From positions 3,792,501 to 3,856,500 of the forward strand of contig JAUIMM010000637.1 of the NCBI GenBank assembly GCA_031769625.1: a stretch of 64,000 nt of DNA, read 5' to 3'. Source of the DNA: Taudactylus pleione. Its lineage: Eukaryota; Chordata; Amphibia; Anura; Myobatrachidae. This document shows, piece after piece, positions 11,641 through 23,441 of this stretch. The notes below the pieces were generated by a model. It was given only the letters and a program-made list of their open reading frames with translations, was not told where the DNA came from and did no database searches. The first letter of the stretch is position 1. Each line of letters opens with the position of its first letter. A program made the position numbers and the translations under genes.

Positions 11641-13350
11641 AGTCAGGTCCGGGTGAAGACAAGGACCCTGAGACAGAAGGTCCGGTCGTAGCGGCAACCG
11701 CAGAGGACTGTCCACGGACAGACCCTGAAGGTCTGAGAACCAGTGCCGTCTGGGCCACGCGGGAGCTATCAACAGGAGCGTCCCTCCTTCCTGTTTGAAT
11801 TTCCGGATTACCCGTGGAAGAAGGGAGACCGGAGGGAACAGGTATGCGAACCTGAACGTCCACCGGACGGACAGAGCATCCACCAGAGACGCCCCTTCGT
11901 CTCTTGTGCGAGACCCGTACACCGGCAACTTGTTGTTGTGCCGGGACGCCATGAGGTCGATTTCTGGAAGACCCCACCTGTCCACCAGTAGTTGAAAAAC
12001 GTCCGGGTGCAGGGACCATTCCCCTGGATGAACGTCCTGGCGACTTAGAAAGTCCGCCTCCCAATTTAGCACTCCCGGGATGAAGACCGCTGATATGGCC
12101 GGAAGATTGCGCTCCGCCCAAACCAGGATCCGAGAGACCTCTACGAGAGCCGCCCGACTGCGAGTTCCTCCTTGCCTGTTTATGTAGGCCACGGTGGTAG
12201 CATTGTCCGACTGGACCTGCACCGGGTGACCCTGGAGAAACCGCTGTGCCTGCAGGAGAGCATTGAAGACCGCACGGAGTTCCAAGATATTTATTGGAAG
12301 CTCCGCTTCTGTCGGTGTCCACCTGCCCTGGAACAAGTGTGGACCCGAAACTGCTCCCCAGCCTCGAAGACTGGCGTCCGTTGTCAACAGGACCCAATTT
12401 GGAACCCAGAACGGACGTCCCTTGTTGAGGTGGGTCATCTTTAACCACCACGCAAGGGACAGGCGAACCTCCGGGGTGAGCACAATCGTCTGGAACTTCA
12501 GAGACTGAGGCAGCCCGTTCCACTTGGACAGGATCAGGTGCTGCAGAGGTCTAGAGTGAAACTGGGCGTATTCCACCATGTCGAACACCGACACCATGGA
12601 GCCCAGTAACCTCATCGCCGAGTGTAAGGACACCCGGCGGCTGTGCAGACAACTGCGCACCCTTGACTGTAAAGCAGAGATCTTGTCCTCCGTCACGAAG
12701 ATCCTTTGCTGTCCCGAGTCCAATAAGGCTCCAAGATGCAGAATCCTCCGAGACGGGATTAGAGTGGACTTCTGCCAGTTAATTAGCCAGCCGTGCCGTT
12801 GCAGCAGTGCAATGGTCAGGTCCAAGTGGTGTAACAGGAGCTCTGGAGATCCTGCCACCAATAACAGGTCGTCCAAGTACGGCAACATGCGGACTCCTTG
12901 CAGCCGCAGAGAAGCCGCCATGACCGCCATAGCGTCCTGTATGTCCAATGACACCATGTAGTCCCCAGGTTCCAGCGCCAGAATGATGGACCGTAGGGTC
13001 TCCATCCGAAACTTCGGGACCCGCAAAGACTTGTTGAGTGCTTTGAGGTTGAGAATCGGACGATATGACCCATTGGGTTTCTGTACCAAAAATAGATTTG
13101 AATAGAAACCCTGGCCCCTCTGGGAGAATGGAACAGGCACTATAACTCCAGCCTGGAGCATAGTGTGCAATACCTTCCGCAGCTCCGTAGCCTTGTTCCG
13201 GTCTGATGGTAGACCCGTGGTGAAGAATCGAGCCGGGGGTCTGTGCCGGAAGGAGAGGGCGTACCCGTGAGAGACCACCTCCAGAACCCAAGTGTCTGTC
13301 GTAGTGAACGACCAACACCGGGAGAACTGCAGCAGGCGGCCTCCCACCCT
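11599..13350 (-). pseudogene. DIRS reverse transcriptase-RNase H, with internal deletion
   Basis: The open frame begins in RT territory at VGGRLLQF (about 13345). It continues through the finger motif LFLVQKPNGSYRPILNLKAL, motif A SLDIQDA (12951-12931) and motif C YLDD (12879-12868). Motif A is followed immediately by AMAVMAASLRLQG. The segment that normally links A to C and holds motif B (of LPFGLxSAP type) is absent. RNase H follows at about 12410-12030, with its acidic residues in TTDASLRGWG, ELRAV, SDNATT and ADFLSR. After it comes a linker with PEIDLMASRHN and FAYLFPPVSLLPRV, as seen between RNase H and YR in DIRS elements. The deletion kept the frame open to the stop at 11599. RT activity is not expected without motif B. 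Confidence 0.88.
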
Positions 13351-13378
13351 GGGATCCCCCAAGGGGAGACCCGGACCG

Positions 13379-14837
13379 TCAGGCCGCAGGCTTGTCATCT
13401 GGCTTGGGGGCCGGACGTCTGGTACTCCATGCCTGTTTCCGGGGCTTGCCCGATTTCTTAGGGCCAGCCTGTCGAGGAAACGACTGTGGTTTGGGCCTGC
13501 CCTGGGTCCTAGATGACCGAAAGGACGATGGTCCAGAACCAGAAGGAGCAGCGGCCGACGGGAGACAAGCAGATTTGGCTGCCGCCAGCGTGGCCACAAT
13601 CTTATCCAGATCCGGACCGAAGAGAACTTCTCCGGTAAACGGCAACGCTTCCAGACCTTTCTTGGATCTGCGTCCGCCTTCCAGGATCGCAGCCACAAGG
13701 TGCGACGAGCAGCTACCGCTGCTGAAGAAATTCTAGACACCAGAGTACTAATGTCTAGAGCCGCCTCGTTGATGTAGGTGGCCGAATCACGGAGATTGCC
13801 AATCAACTCCGCTTGTTCGGCCGGACAGTCGGATTCAAAAGAAGCCTCTAATGAATCCGCCCAGCGCTCCATCGCTCTGGCAACCCAGCAAATGGCCATA
13901 GCCGGCCGTGCTGCCCCCCCTGCAAGGGAATAAGCGGACTTCAGGCAGATTTCTACCTTGCGGTCCGTAGCATCCTTAAGGGAGGACATGGATGGCATCG
14001 GCAATGTGGCACTACGGACAAGACGGGTCACGTGAGAATCCACCTGTGGAGGGGATTCACACTTAGCAAAATAATTATCCGCGAACGGATAAGCCACCGC
14101 CAGGCGTCTCTGCGGCTGGTATCTTTTGCCAGGTTGTTTCCACGCCTCCTCTAAATGGTCCACCAACTGACCCGAAAGAGGAAAGACTGTGGCATCGCCC
14201 TTCACATCTTTGAAAAAGGCATACTTAGATTTAGCCGCTGGGGGAACTTCGTCCTCAATCACCAAGGCTGTGCGGACCGCCCGAATAAGTCCAGGAATAT
14301 ATACTTTGGACTTAGCATCAGCGTCCTTAGTATGGAAAGGTTCCTGATCGTAAGGATCCAGAATCTCCCCATCATCAGACGTCCCTTCGTCATCCTCATA
14401 AGGAGCGGACAGAGACGCCACCGGCCTTTTATGAGGCCGCATCACAGACTCCCCTTGCAATACATCCGACAAGTGCTGTACAGAACTCGTCAGGGAGTTA
14501 ACCCACGCTGGCTCCTGAGAACCCGGGAGCGGGGAAATAGGGAGACTGTGGGGTACCACCAATTGTCGTGGGAACCCCTGCATGGGTGACGACACCACAG
14601 ACTGCTGGGACAAACCCATCGGAGTAAACGCGGGCTGCGGAGCTAACTGGCCCACTAAAGCTGTTAACGCCTGAGCGAAACAAGCCCAGGGCGGCTCCTG
14701 TACCGGTGCTGTAACCGTAATAGGCCGCGCCATGGACAACACTGCCGGCAAAGGCCCTCCGCGCTACCCTCCCCCTCCGCTAACGGTACTTTGCACGTGG
14801 TACACTGTAGCCGGAGGGGAAAATCACTTTCAGACAT
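13379..14837 (-). pseudogene. DIRS gag-like gene, two frameshifts
   Basis: The likely start is ATG at 14837-14835, opening MSESDFPLRLQCTTCK with a second cysteine pair (CRQC) about 30 residues in. This gives a small zinc-ribbon-like C-x2-C ... C-x2-C arrangement. Near 14750 the reading must move to the frame that continues as MARPITVTAPVQEP and runs through an acidic stretch (YEDDEGTSDDGEILDP) to about 13680. A second shift near 13675 is needed to reach the C-terminal part, which contains LPFTGEVLFGPDLDKIV and a basic tail ending at the stop at 13379. That GE-LFGPDLD motif is typical of DIRS gag C-termini. The gag end and the RT start are in different frames, as is usual. Confidence 0.8.
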
Positions 14838-15763
14838 GATGGCACCACGTATGTGACCTCTCTCACCAATTAAGTATTAAATAGGCGAGAGACCACCCTG
14901 CAGCACCGCACCGCAAGGGCTTTAGCAGAAAGAACAGGGACAGTAATAAAGCTGACAGTTTAGTGAAGATAGTTACAGGCAGCGCTAGCACAGTCACATA
15001 CAATGCAGAGAAATAACAATTCCTGCACTAACAGCGCTGATCACTCAACTACACAGACACAGGGCCTGGTAGGACACAGCGCTGCATACACAGACCTGAG
15101 CCACAGCGGAGGAGAGGTATGCGGGGGGACCCAGACCACGATGCTTCCTTCCAGACTTCCAGCAGCGTTCACCATGCGTTGCAGAGAAGATGGCCGCCGA
15201 GGAGCAGAGAGAAGCTGGCCTGGGGGAGGAGCGCTGACACAGGACCAGTCAGCACAGTGCAGAGAGGGCTGTGTGCAGCGGGGGAGGCGCCGGCTGTGAG
15301 ACAGGGAAGGCGCGCTCCCCTGGCATGCATTTAACCCCTGGGACGCCGCAGCGCTACCGCTCTGCTGCGGTCCGCTGTCCCAGGGGGTAGTGGAAGCGCA
15401 GGTTGGTCGCCTGGCTCCACGCTGCAGCCAGTCCCCAGGGAGCCCCCTGCCTGGGGACTTAGGACCATGTGATCAGCGGGGACCCACCGCGGGACCCCGC
15501 TGCTTACCTCTGTCCCCCTTGAATCCGGCCATGGTCCGGAGCATCTGGGGTCACCGCTAGCTGTGACCCCAGACGCCCACCAGCATCCCCGGATCAGTAC
15601 CGGCGTTCTGGTACCGGCGGGGTGTAGGGAAGACAGCATGGACGTCAGGACTGACTGTCCATGCTGTTCATCCAGTTGTGCAGCCACTGCTGCATGAAGA
15701 ATAAGCTTCAGGGGCTCTTCTAGCCCCCACTCCAACAGGTGCACCCGACTCCGGCCGGGCACC

Positions 15764-15921
15764 AAACTAAACTGAGGTGCCTTGGCCTGGGGGCGGGGTA
15801 TAGGAGGGGGACCTAGTGCATCCTGGGAGGCTGAAAGCTTAACTCTTTGGTGCCCTGCGACTGACGTCACACCTATACCCAAGGTATCCTGTGGATACCC
15901 TATGGACCCTGAAGTAGAAAT
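15764..15921. repeat. DIRS inverted terminal repeat (5' end of element)
   Basis: It is the reverse complement of the left repeat, from gcacctcagtt inward to the string tccacaggataccttggg. Its own outer tip (ggaccctgaagtagaaa) differs from the left tip and is copied in the internal complementary region. Beyond 15921 the sequence becomes TA-rich. Confidence 0.92.
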
Positions 15922-17640
15922 ATATATATACACATGGCACGTTGCACCATCATAAATTATCATCTACATCACTGGATAAATTATATAATCTATTTCTAAT
16001 TGTGCTGTCCAAGTGCCTCATGTGAGTGGGTTTATAGATGAGAGCAATAAAATGATGGATCTTACACAAAGGAGGGTCACATAAAAACTGAATAACGTGT
16101 GACTTTATATTCCCTGAGGCAGAAACCAACACGGGGGGGGAGGGGGCAGACTCTCTGATGCTGGCGATGTCACCGGCCTCTAGTCTGTTCTCATGCTATA
16201 AACTGGCTCCGGCCCACAAAATGGCCGATACCACTGCACGTGGTTATTTGCTTATTTATTTAATCCAAGCTGAGTGGTCAGGGCCAGGTCTGATAACAAT
16301 AATGAAATGTTACCTAGGCTATGAGAGCTGAGGCTACACAGTGCAATTATTGAGCTACGACACAGGAGAATGATTCCACCCCCAACCCCGAGTGACCAGA
16401 AATCAATGACACACACATCCTTATGGCTCTCAAGGGGTGGGAAACCATTAAAAACTTACATGAGGTTGATTAAAACCTAATATTGATCAGGTGCAATCTG
16501 CACACTAAAAATAATAATAATAAAAAAAACATAAAACAAACAGTCAATGTACAACTAAAAGGATGTGTAAGGTAATAAAATAAACAACTGCAATAGCACT
16601 GCAATAGCTGATCAGCAGTTTCTTGGCCACCTTAAAGCTTGCATCTAGTTTACAAAAAAACAAAACAAAAAAAAAACAACTAAAAATCCCTTATAGTGCC
16701 AATAGTATAAGCAGATGCTTTGGCAGGATGGTTTATTTTCCTCCAGAGATCCAGACAGGCAGCGACAGGCCAAAAGCGGGTCCCTGCTGAACCCTTGCTA
16801 ACTTTTACTATTTCACTGCTACAATTTAGAAAGTAATTGTCTGTCAATGCCAGCAAGCGCTGCCAACTCAGTCCACGAGAAGCGAACACGGTTCTGCAGA
16901 ATGACAGTAATGGTTTTCTTTGTGCTCACACATCACACAGGATAAGTTCCTTAACTTCATCTCTCGAAACTTGCAAATCACAGAGGAGGCCGGATGCTGG
17001 AGTCAGATTTGGGATAATCCTCTGCCGCTGGACTCAAGTGCATTATCTATGGCAGTGCGACATACAAGCAGGCTGTCGTAGCCGATATGGATCACACTAC
17101 CCAGGGTGCATTTCACCAGAGCCCTGGAGATTTGCGCGGTTTCAGATTGCCCCTTCACTCTGACGACCCCCCCCCCCCTCCAAATCTGCAGCCGATTTAA
17201 ATATACATGTTTAATGATAATATTTGACTTGCAGGTTACACATTTCCAAATGTCACCCAAGCTTTAATGAAATCTAAAATCCCTAGGGAAATAGTGCGTC
17301 TGAGTGCACCCGTGTGTACCGTTTGCAGTTTTAGAGGTAGTGAAGGCTCCTTGCCAAATACCTATTGAAAACACAATTGTACGTTTAGACCATCAGAAAT
17401 TGGCAGATAGAATAAGAATCCATTATCGCTTCTAGCTTTGGATGACTAGACTCCCCTAATGAGTGTGCTCACCTGTGAACACTAAGCACAGGTGCAGTTC
17501 CACAAAATCCAGAAGTGTGTGGTGCAGGCAAAGCCTGCGGTGGACTGCCAACCCAGCAATCAGCCATCAATAGACTACGCAGACGAAAGCCGACAGTAGG
17601 GGGAGGCGTCAATCATATGGGGGGAGGGGGTATGTAGAAA

Positions 17641-17875
17641 ATAATAATAATATTATCCTTTATTTTTAAACAATCACAAAGTTTCATGGAAGGTGTGTTA
17701 TGTCATTCAGCATGCAAACACCAAAATGGTACAATGGTCTGATTGTATGTTCACACGTGGCATGCAATGTCGACAGTCGACATAGCGTTTTTACGGTATT
17801 TCAGCACTAACCCTAACAGCAGCCTAACCCTTAAACCTAACGCTAACATGCATTGTCGACATACAGTCTATGGAT
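17641..17875. repeat. AATA-type tail and a TCGACA inverted-repeat fragment
   Basis: A short aataataataat tract (17641-17654) resembles the A-rich 3' ends of the interspersed repeats at 24477 and 45724. Following it, catgcaatgtcgacagtcga (near 17761) and catgcattgtcgacat (near 17848) form inverted arms. The arms surround ctaaccctaacag and aaacctaacgctaac, linking this fragment to the TTAGG-rich elements at 31945 and 41145. Confidence 0.55.
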
Positions 17876-18293
17876 TAAAGGAGCTAGAAAATGTGTTGGT
17901 ATTCTGGATAATACTTCATATATATTATAAGCGCTCAACTTGCCAAACCATAAATAATAGAGAGCAAATATGGTGGCTCTGGGTTCTTCCACAATAATGC
18001 AGTATTTTGTAGCAGTCCTGTCTGTAATTCAATTAAGCCTTTGAAGGGAGCCTTTGGCAACTAAAATAGCAAAGATAAAAAAAAAAACATGTTGCCCAAC
18101 ATACAAAGCAAGTACAAAATATCCAGGTGAAGTCAAGCGATTCTTCTTGTACTTGGATTATTAATAACTGAAGAACTGAAACATAACTCGTTGTCATCAG
18201 TCTAGTGTTCTACGAGACGTATGTCTGGTCATGCATCGTCTCAGTACAATCTCTGCATGAAATCATTTTTCAGTAATTATATTATCACTATAA

Positions 18294-18450
18294 GGGGAGA
18301 GGTACTAAGCTCTGGAAAGTGATAAATTGGAGTGTGATAAACTACCAACCACTCAGCTCCTAACTGTCATATTACAGGCTGTGTTTGAAAAATGACAGTT
18401 AGGAGCTGAGTGGTAGGCAGTTTATCACATTCCAGAGCTTAGTACATCTG
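18294..18450. mobile_element. Family B MITE, copy 1
   Basis: The left end ggggagaggtactaagctct is mirrored by agagcttagtacatctgtc at the right. The inner arms are ctcctaactgtcat and atgacagttaggag, around gctgtgtttgaa. It is non-coding. Confidence 0.85.
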
Positions 18451-18647
18451 TCACTAAACCATTTTTTTCGTACTGGAAACATTTTTTTTTTTTCTTTATA
18501 AACCATAAGAAAAAGAAATTCATTATAAATGCGAGAGTTTAAACAAAGTTACAAACTGCATTGGACGGGAATTCTGGGATCTGGGTGCATGGACATTTAT
18601 GGACTGGGAAAATAAATGAAAACGCATGACAACAAACGTCCGAGTTA

Positions 18648-19037
18648 AGCAGGGTACACACTAAGGGGCAGATGTACTAAGCTCTGGAAAGTGATAAACC
18701 ACCAATCAATCAGGAGCTGAGTGGTTGGTAGTTTATCACTCTCCAATTGATCACATTCCAGAGCTTAGTACATCTCCTCCCCCTATATGATATATCGTTC
18801 CGACGCGGATCGGAACAATGTCTCATACACACCGCATAGTGTGTACATCCGATCAGTCATTAATGACGATTGTTCATCGCGTCGTCTCATCTGATGTTCT
18901 GCACAGCAGATGAGACTATCCAATGAACGGCGCGGCACTGTTACATGTAGCATACATTGATACATAGCGCCGTCGTACACTGGATCTCACAGTGTGTATC
19001 GTCGTTGGGTTACACATAGTATATTGTGTACCCAGCT
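18648..19037. mobile_element. Family E TIR element, copy 1 (interrupted)
   Basis: The ends agcagggtacaca and tgtgtacccagct are inverted complements and are flanked by TTA (18645-18647 and 19038-19040). The interior is rich in gtacac, cgat and gatgag motifs. A family B MITE (18664-18782) is inserted close to its left end. Confidence 0.8.
18664..18782. mobile_element. Family B MITE inserted in family E element
   Basis: It begins aggggcagatgtactaagct and ends gagcttagtacatctcctcc plus C residues. It is shorter than other family B copies because part of the central core is missing. CTA precedes and follows it (18661-18663 and 18783-18785), a 3-bp target duplication. Confidence 0.8.
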
Positions 19038-19707
19038 TTAGGTTGTGCGTTAACGTCTGAGAAATACAGCATGCAGGGTTCTAAAAACTAAAAAAGAAGC
19101 ATTACCATTCTAAAGAGCAATGGTGGGACCGAAACCAATGACTATTATTATTTGTCCTAATTTAAATGGACTTTTAGTGCATTTACTAAGATGTGAAATG
19201 TGCATTCAAATAGATACGCAGAAGGCCTCAATGTTATATTAGACGTAAATCACACAGTGGTTTTTAAGTACAATTATTTTTTTTTATTTAAACCTCAGCA
19301 GAATATAGCTGTAAGGAAGTGTACTATGGTACAGAAGAAAAACATATTACCGTATTCAGACTGCTGGAAGAGACAAGTTTTCTTCTTCTCAAGTCTGACA
19401 CTAAATACATGTTATCAATCACTGGAACTACTGACCTACAGGCCTTTGTAATGGAAAATTGCTTCTATAATTCAGAATTAGATTTTTTATTTTGTTTTGC
19501 TTTTGTCTGAGAAGATCACAATTTTACTCTCCCAGGCTGCACGTCATTTTATATTCATCATTCAGTAAAAAATACCCTGCCTGTCATTTATTCCTATACA
19601 CATTTAACCCAGTGACTGACAAATATGCATTTCAAACCCTTGTCCACTTGGTACTGCATTTATTCTAACATGTTTAATGATAGCTAGCAATGCTTCACTG
19701 CAGTCTA

Positions 19708-19935
19708 TGGGGGCTATTCTCAATTGTTACGTGAGTAGTAACCAATCAGAAATGAGTTTTGATTGCACTATAAAGGGGATAAATCTAATCAAGATTCTAA
19801 AAAAGCATAATGGAGGCGTTGCCCACAGCAACCAAATCAGATTTGAGTTATTTAGTAGAAGGCACTAGATAAACGAGAGCTAACATCTGATTGTTGCTAT
19901 AGACAACGCCTAATTTAATTATTTAGACATTTAAG
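19708..19935. repeat. Degraded family D-like repeat
   Basis: It contains agtaaccaatcag, ggcgttgcccacagcaacca and a mirrored tgttgctatagacaacgcc. These are the gcccatagcaaccaatcag-type arms of the better preserved copy at 54479. The terminal repeats are decayed. Confidence 0.5.
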
Positions 19936-20481
19936 TAAATCTACTCCAAAGAAAGTCAATTTCTCTTGTCGCCTCCATAAAATTGAAAAACACCATGCAA
20001 ACAAATGGTTATTGGCAGCTGCAACACAAATATTTGGGGTGCCCAAAGCACCCACAGCACTGGCTCCTATGACTGTATAGTACGTATGCTGTATTTGTGG
20101 TTGTGAAGTGGACCAGTTTTAACACCGCAAAACTAAAAGGTTCTTGTTTGCATTTTCAAAGTACTTCAACATCGTTCCAGGCACAGGGACACTAGGCAGA
20201 GCCTTAAGGGTTGCAACATATGTTTTAGACCAGACTGACTTACAAAATACCTTATCCTAGATTTATTAGCTTGAGTAAAACCTATCTGAGATTTCAAATC
20301 ATCTGGAGCCGATAAGGAAATGTTATATTGCATTTTAGTCATAACATATCTGCCCACTTGTAGGTACTCGTACATTTAGAGCTGGATATATGGCCGTCCT
20401 AATTTCCTCATTTGCTGAAAGCTATATAGTATAACGTGCCACCTGGATACATCTCTTATTATTTCAAGCTAAGAACACAGT

Positions 20482-20618
20482 GGGGGAGATGTATCATCAC
20501 TTGGAGAGATAACGTACCAACCAATCAGCACCTGTCATTTTTCAAACACAACCTGTAATATGACAGGAGCTGATTGGTTGGAACTTTCTCTCTTTCCATG
20601 GTACGATAAATCTCCCCC
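20482..20618. mobile_element. Family B MITE, copy 3
   Basis: It runs from gggggagatgtatc to gataaatctccccc and is flanked by AGT on both sides (20479-20481 and 20619-20621). The inner arms are ccaaccaatcagcacc and gagctgattggttgg. Confidence 0.88.
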
Positions 20619-21701
20619 AGTGTTTCCACACTCGGTGCAAAGTCAGGGGGGAGGGGGAGAGAGAGCGCGAGGGGGAGAGATTGAGATTTATCTATATGTA
20701 ATTTCTCTCTGATAAGTGATTCCCGCAATGAGAAGGAAATGATGGGATGGACGGGTGACGTAGAATAGAGGTAAAACCGCCAGGACATTTTCCAAATCAC
20801 ATTCTGACTGCAACTTACTAGAATGTTCAGTGCATTTAGCCGAAACCAAACTTGGCAGAAGCTGCAACTGTACAAGCAGAACGTCCCTTTCCCGTCACAA
20901 AGAACAAACCTGGCTTTAATAGCCTACGGTTTTTAATACACTGGTGTCATTCCAAAAGTGACTGCACCCTAAAGGGCTCTATGCAGGAGAGGGGGGATTA
21001 TAAAAACTAATCCACAGGTAACGGTGTATAAAATGTGGTGTTACCCATAGCAACCAGACATTTGCTTTTATTTTCTAAATTGTACTACAGATATGACAGA
21101 TGACAGCTGATTGGTTGCTAGGGGCAACACCTAATTGCAGCAAGGACAGAAGTTAAAGTAAACAATTTTCCTTTGTACTCTTCATTAATGCCTACAGGGA
21201 AGTACACTTTATGGGCTGTTAATTTCATCACAGACACAAGATTTATTTTTCCCCCCCACCGGCTATTTGCAAACACCGTGTGTAAAATACTGCATGTGTT
21301 GTGTTTAACCTGGCAACGTGTACAAGGTGGTGTGTACGCTGTAAGAAATATACATTAATGTGGCGTAAACCCTGCCAGACATGTCAGCTTTGACGTAAAA
21401 TATGGGGACTCCCGCTAACTCTCTAGCGATCCTTGTCCTGATGCAGCAAGGGGGGGGGGGGGGGTTGACAAAATGGACAGAAACTTAGATTTATATTTGC
21501 CCTCAAGGCACAAAATTCCATTAAGAGACAACTGAAGCGGAAAATCCTGCAACTAAACACATAAATAAAGTGTATTTCAAAGTGTAGCTTCAATAAGTAG
21601 AGGCAAATGGGCCCTAATAAAAGGTACAGGAGGAAAGACGCACTAGTCCATGTTTTTGTCAAAATAAGGAATTAAAAAAGAGGTAACAAAAAAGTTATTA
21701 A

Positions 21702-21800
21702 GGGGCGGGATGTACTAACGGGGGAAATGCGGTAAAACCCCTGAGAATGCCCATGAGGGTGTATTGCCGCATACCCCATACGTACTAAGCGATGCATTCC
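21702..21800. repeat. Family J TIR element, left end only
   Basis: It begins ggggcgggatgtactaac and contains cggtaaaacccctgagaatg, then accgcat-like wording and tacgtactaagc. This matches the left part of the complete copy at 50711. No matching right terminus was identified. Confidence 0.5.
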
Positions 21801-22979
21801 AGTGCTTCGTCCCGATGGGTAACTCCATTTTCACATTTTCAGGTGGATTTACCAAATAGAAGCCTATGGGCCTCTGTTCCGGAATGTGAAATATTCTCTG
21901 TACAATGCTGTGTGATATGATGGTGCAAAATAAAAAAAAAATAAAAAAAAAGTTTTTTTTAAGATCTATACACCATATAATGACTGAAGTTAATGTGGAA
22001 CGCTGAATCATGCCACAACAAATGTATAATGTAGGCTCCTGGCTCCGTATAAATGCTGCGAGTAAAGAGCCAATCTGTCCCTCAATGAAATACAATAGCT
22101 TTAAGGATTCAGCAACCAAATTTCATTACTCACTACCAACTGAGAACAGGCAATACGTTCCAATGCTGATCAGCAAGGTGCGCACGAGGCCCTAGCCGAT
22201 ACACAGGACAAAATGTTCCAAAAATACAATTATTTTTAAATCTTTCCATCATTGGGGAGCGAGGGAGGGGTAAAATATGCTGAGCTAGAACAATGTTCCC
22301 CCTTACTCAGAGTGCCTGCTTTATATATCAGGTAAAAATCTGTCAGAAAACCCACCAACTAAAACAAGGGCAGCCAGTGTGAGAGGCTGCCCACGGAATT
22401 CCTTTGGTTACTGCTGAAGAAAAGGCCAAATTGTGTCAAATCAGGAGGTTCTTAGCAAATGAAGGGTTCTCCAAAAACCACAGGCCATCGCTGATGGCAA
22501 AGACTGGCACCATCCAACCCACAATTACTGGCCGCCTCACCTCTTAAGAGACAAGCTGGAATAAAAGTTGCTGCTAAAAAGTTACGTCTTCTGATGTTGT
22601 TTTAATAGGAAAATTAAGTAGGCTGAGTAAGAAGCTCTTAGAACTATAAAAAGGACAACTGTGAGGATGTTGTGTGTTTAAATGTATTAAACATGTATCG
22701 ATACGTCAGGTTTTTTGGGAGCTCAAGTCCTACCAACCAACCCTCACCAGCCCTGTGACTTTAAAACTTCCGAAACTATGGCCTTAAGTGGAGTAATTTG
22801 CCTAGACAACGCCATTTATAAAGTGTTTTCCAACTAAGAAAGTTGAACCACCAATGACCCCATGTAGCCCCTTTCCTGGAACCCTGTGTCTGAACACTTA
22901 AATCAGCAGCGGAATCATGGCAGAAGCCAGCCAGAGGGACTATACGGTATGCATCGAGAGAAGACTGCCAGAGAGAAGA

Positions 22980-23226
22980 GACCAGTGGAACGTTCCCCCA
23001 CCCAGAGGGATGGGGTAGGTGAAGGCTGACCCCCCCTAGAGGGATGAAGCCAGCTGAGCACCCCCTTCCCTGGGCAGTGGGACCAGTGGAATGCCCTCCA
23101 CCCCCCCCCCCTCCACCCAGAGGGATGGGTAAGTGGAGGCTGACCCCCGCCCCTAGAAGGATGAAACCAACTTAGCACCCCCTTTCCAGGATGGTGGGAC
23201 CAGTTGAGCCCACCCCCCCCAGAGCT
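22980..23226. repeat. Minisatellite, ~110-bp unit, about 2.3 copies
   Basis: The unit contains gaccagtggaa, cacccagagggatgg, aggctgacccc, ctaga(g/a)ggatgaa and agcacccc. Copies start at about 22980 and 23088, with a partial third near 23198. C-tracts vary in length between copies. Open frames through it are low-complexity and not supported as genes. Confidence 0.8.
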
Positions 23227-23321
23227 ATAATTCAAACACGTGTCAATGGGGACTGGAGACAAAGAGTGAGCTACAGTACTTACACAAATACCAGTGCCTG
23301 CAAAGTTTTGAAAATGATGAT

Positions 23322-23441
23322 TGCTAAAGTCCGGTGCCAAAAATTTAGATCAAAAAAGGCCTTTAAATGACTTCATGACCTCTGGTGATTAATTTTAAAG
23401 GCCTTTTTTTCGGTTTAAATTTCTGGCACAGAACTTTAGAA
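23322..23441. repeat. 120-bp foldback
   Basis: The left arm (ctaaagtccggtgccaaaaa, then aaaaaaggcctttaaa) and the right arm (tttaaaggcctttttttc, then ctggcacagaactttag) are imperfect reverse complements of about 48 bp. The spacer is about 25 bp. Confidence 0.8.

Larger units (their letters stand above)
10117..15921 (-). mobile_element. DIRS-like retrotransposon (tyrosine recombinase type), degenerate
   Basis: This element is read on the minus strand, the same orientation as fgfr3. From 15921 leftward it has an inverted terminal repeat, a GC-rich leader, gag, RT plus RNase H, a tyrosine recombinase, an internal complementary region (10451-10562) and the other inverted terminal repeat. Inverted ends, an internal region complementary to both ends, and a tyrosine recombinase instead of an integrase define the DIRS order. 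Known DIRS elements replicate through a circular intermediate and leave no target duplication, and I see none. The three genes are all broken, so this copy cannot be autonomous. The leader (14838-15763) holds no further gene I can support. Confidence 0.93.

Noticed and set aside
11018..12523. A 501-residue minus-strand open frame as a single protein
   Set aside because: Only its C-terminal part is tyrosine recombinase. The N-terminal part is an out-of-frame reading of RNase H sequence.
10117..15921. LTR (gypsy-like) retrotransposon or retrovirus
   Set aside because: There are inverted, not direct, terminal repeats. There is an internal complementary region, a tyrosine recombinase, and no integrase, protease or envelope.
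15331..15963. A 210-residue open frame at the DIRS 5' end
   Set aside because: It runs across the inverted terminal repeat and GC-rich leader and has no recognisable domain, so it is probably fortuitous.
22915..23340. A 141-residue proline/tryptophan/glycine-rich open frame
   Set aside because: It is produced by the ~110-bp minisatellite and C-tracts; it is low complexity with no supporting start or splice context.
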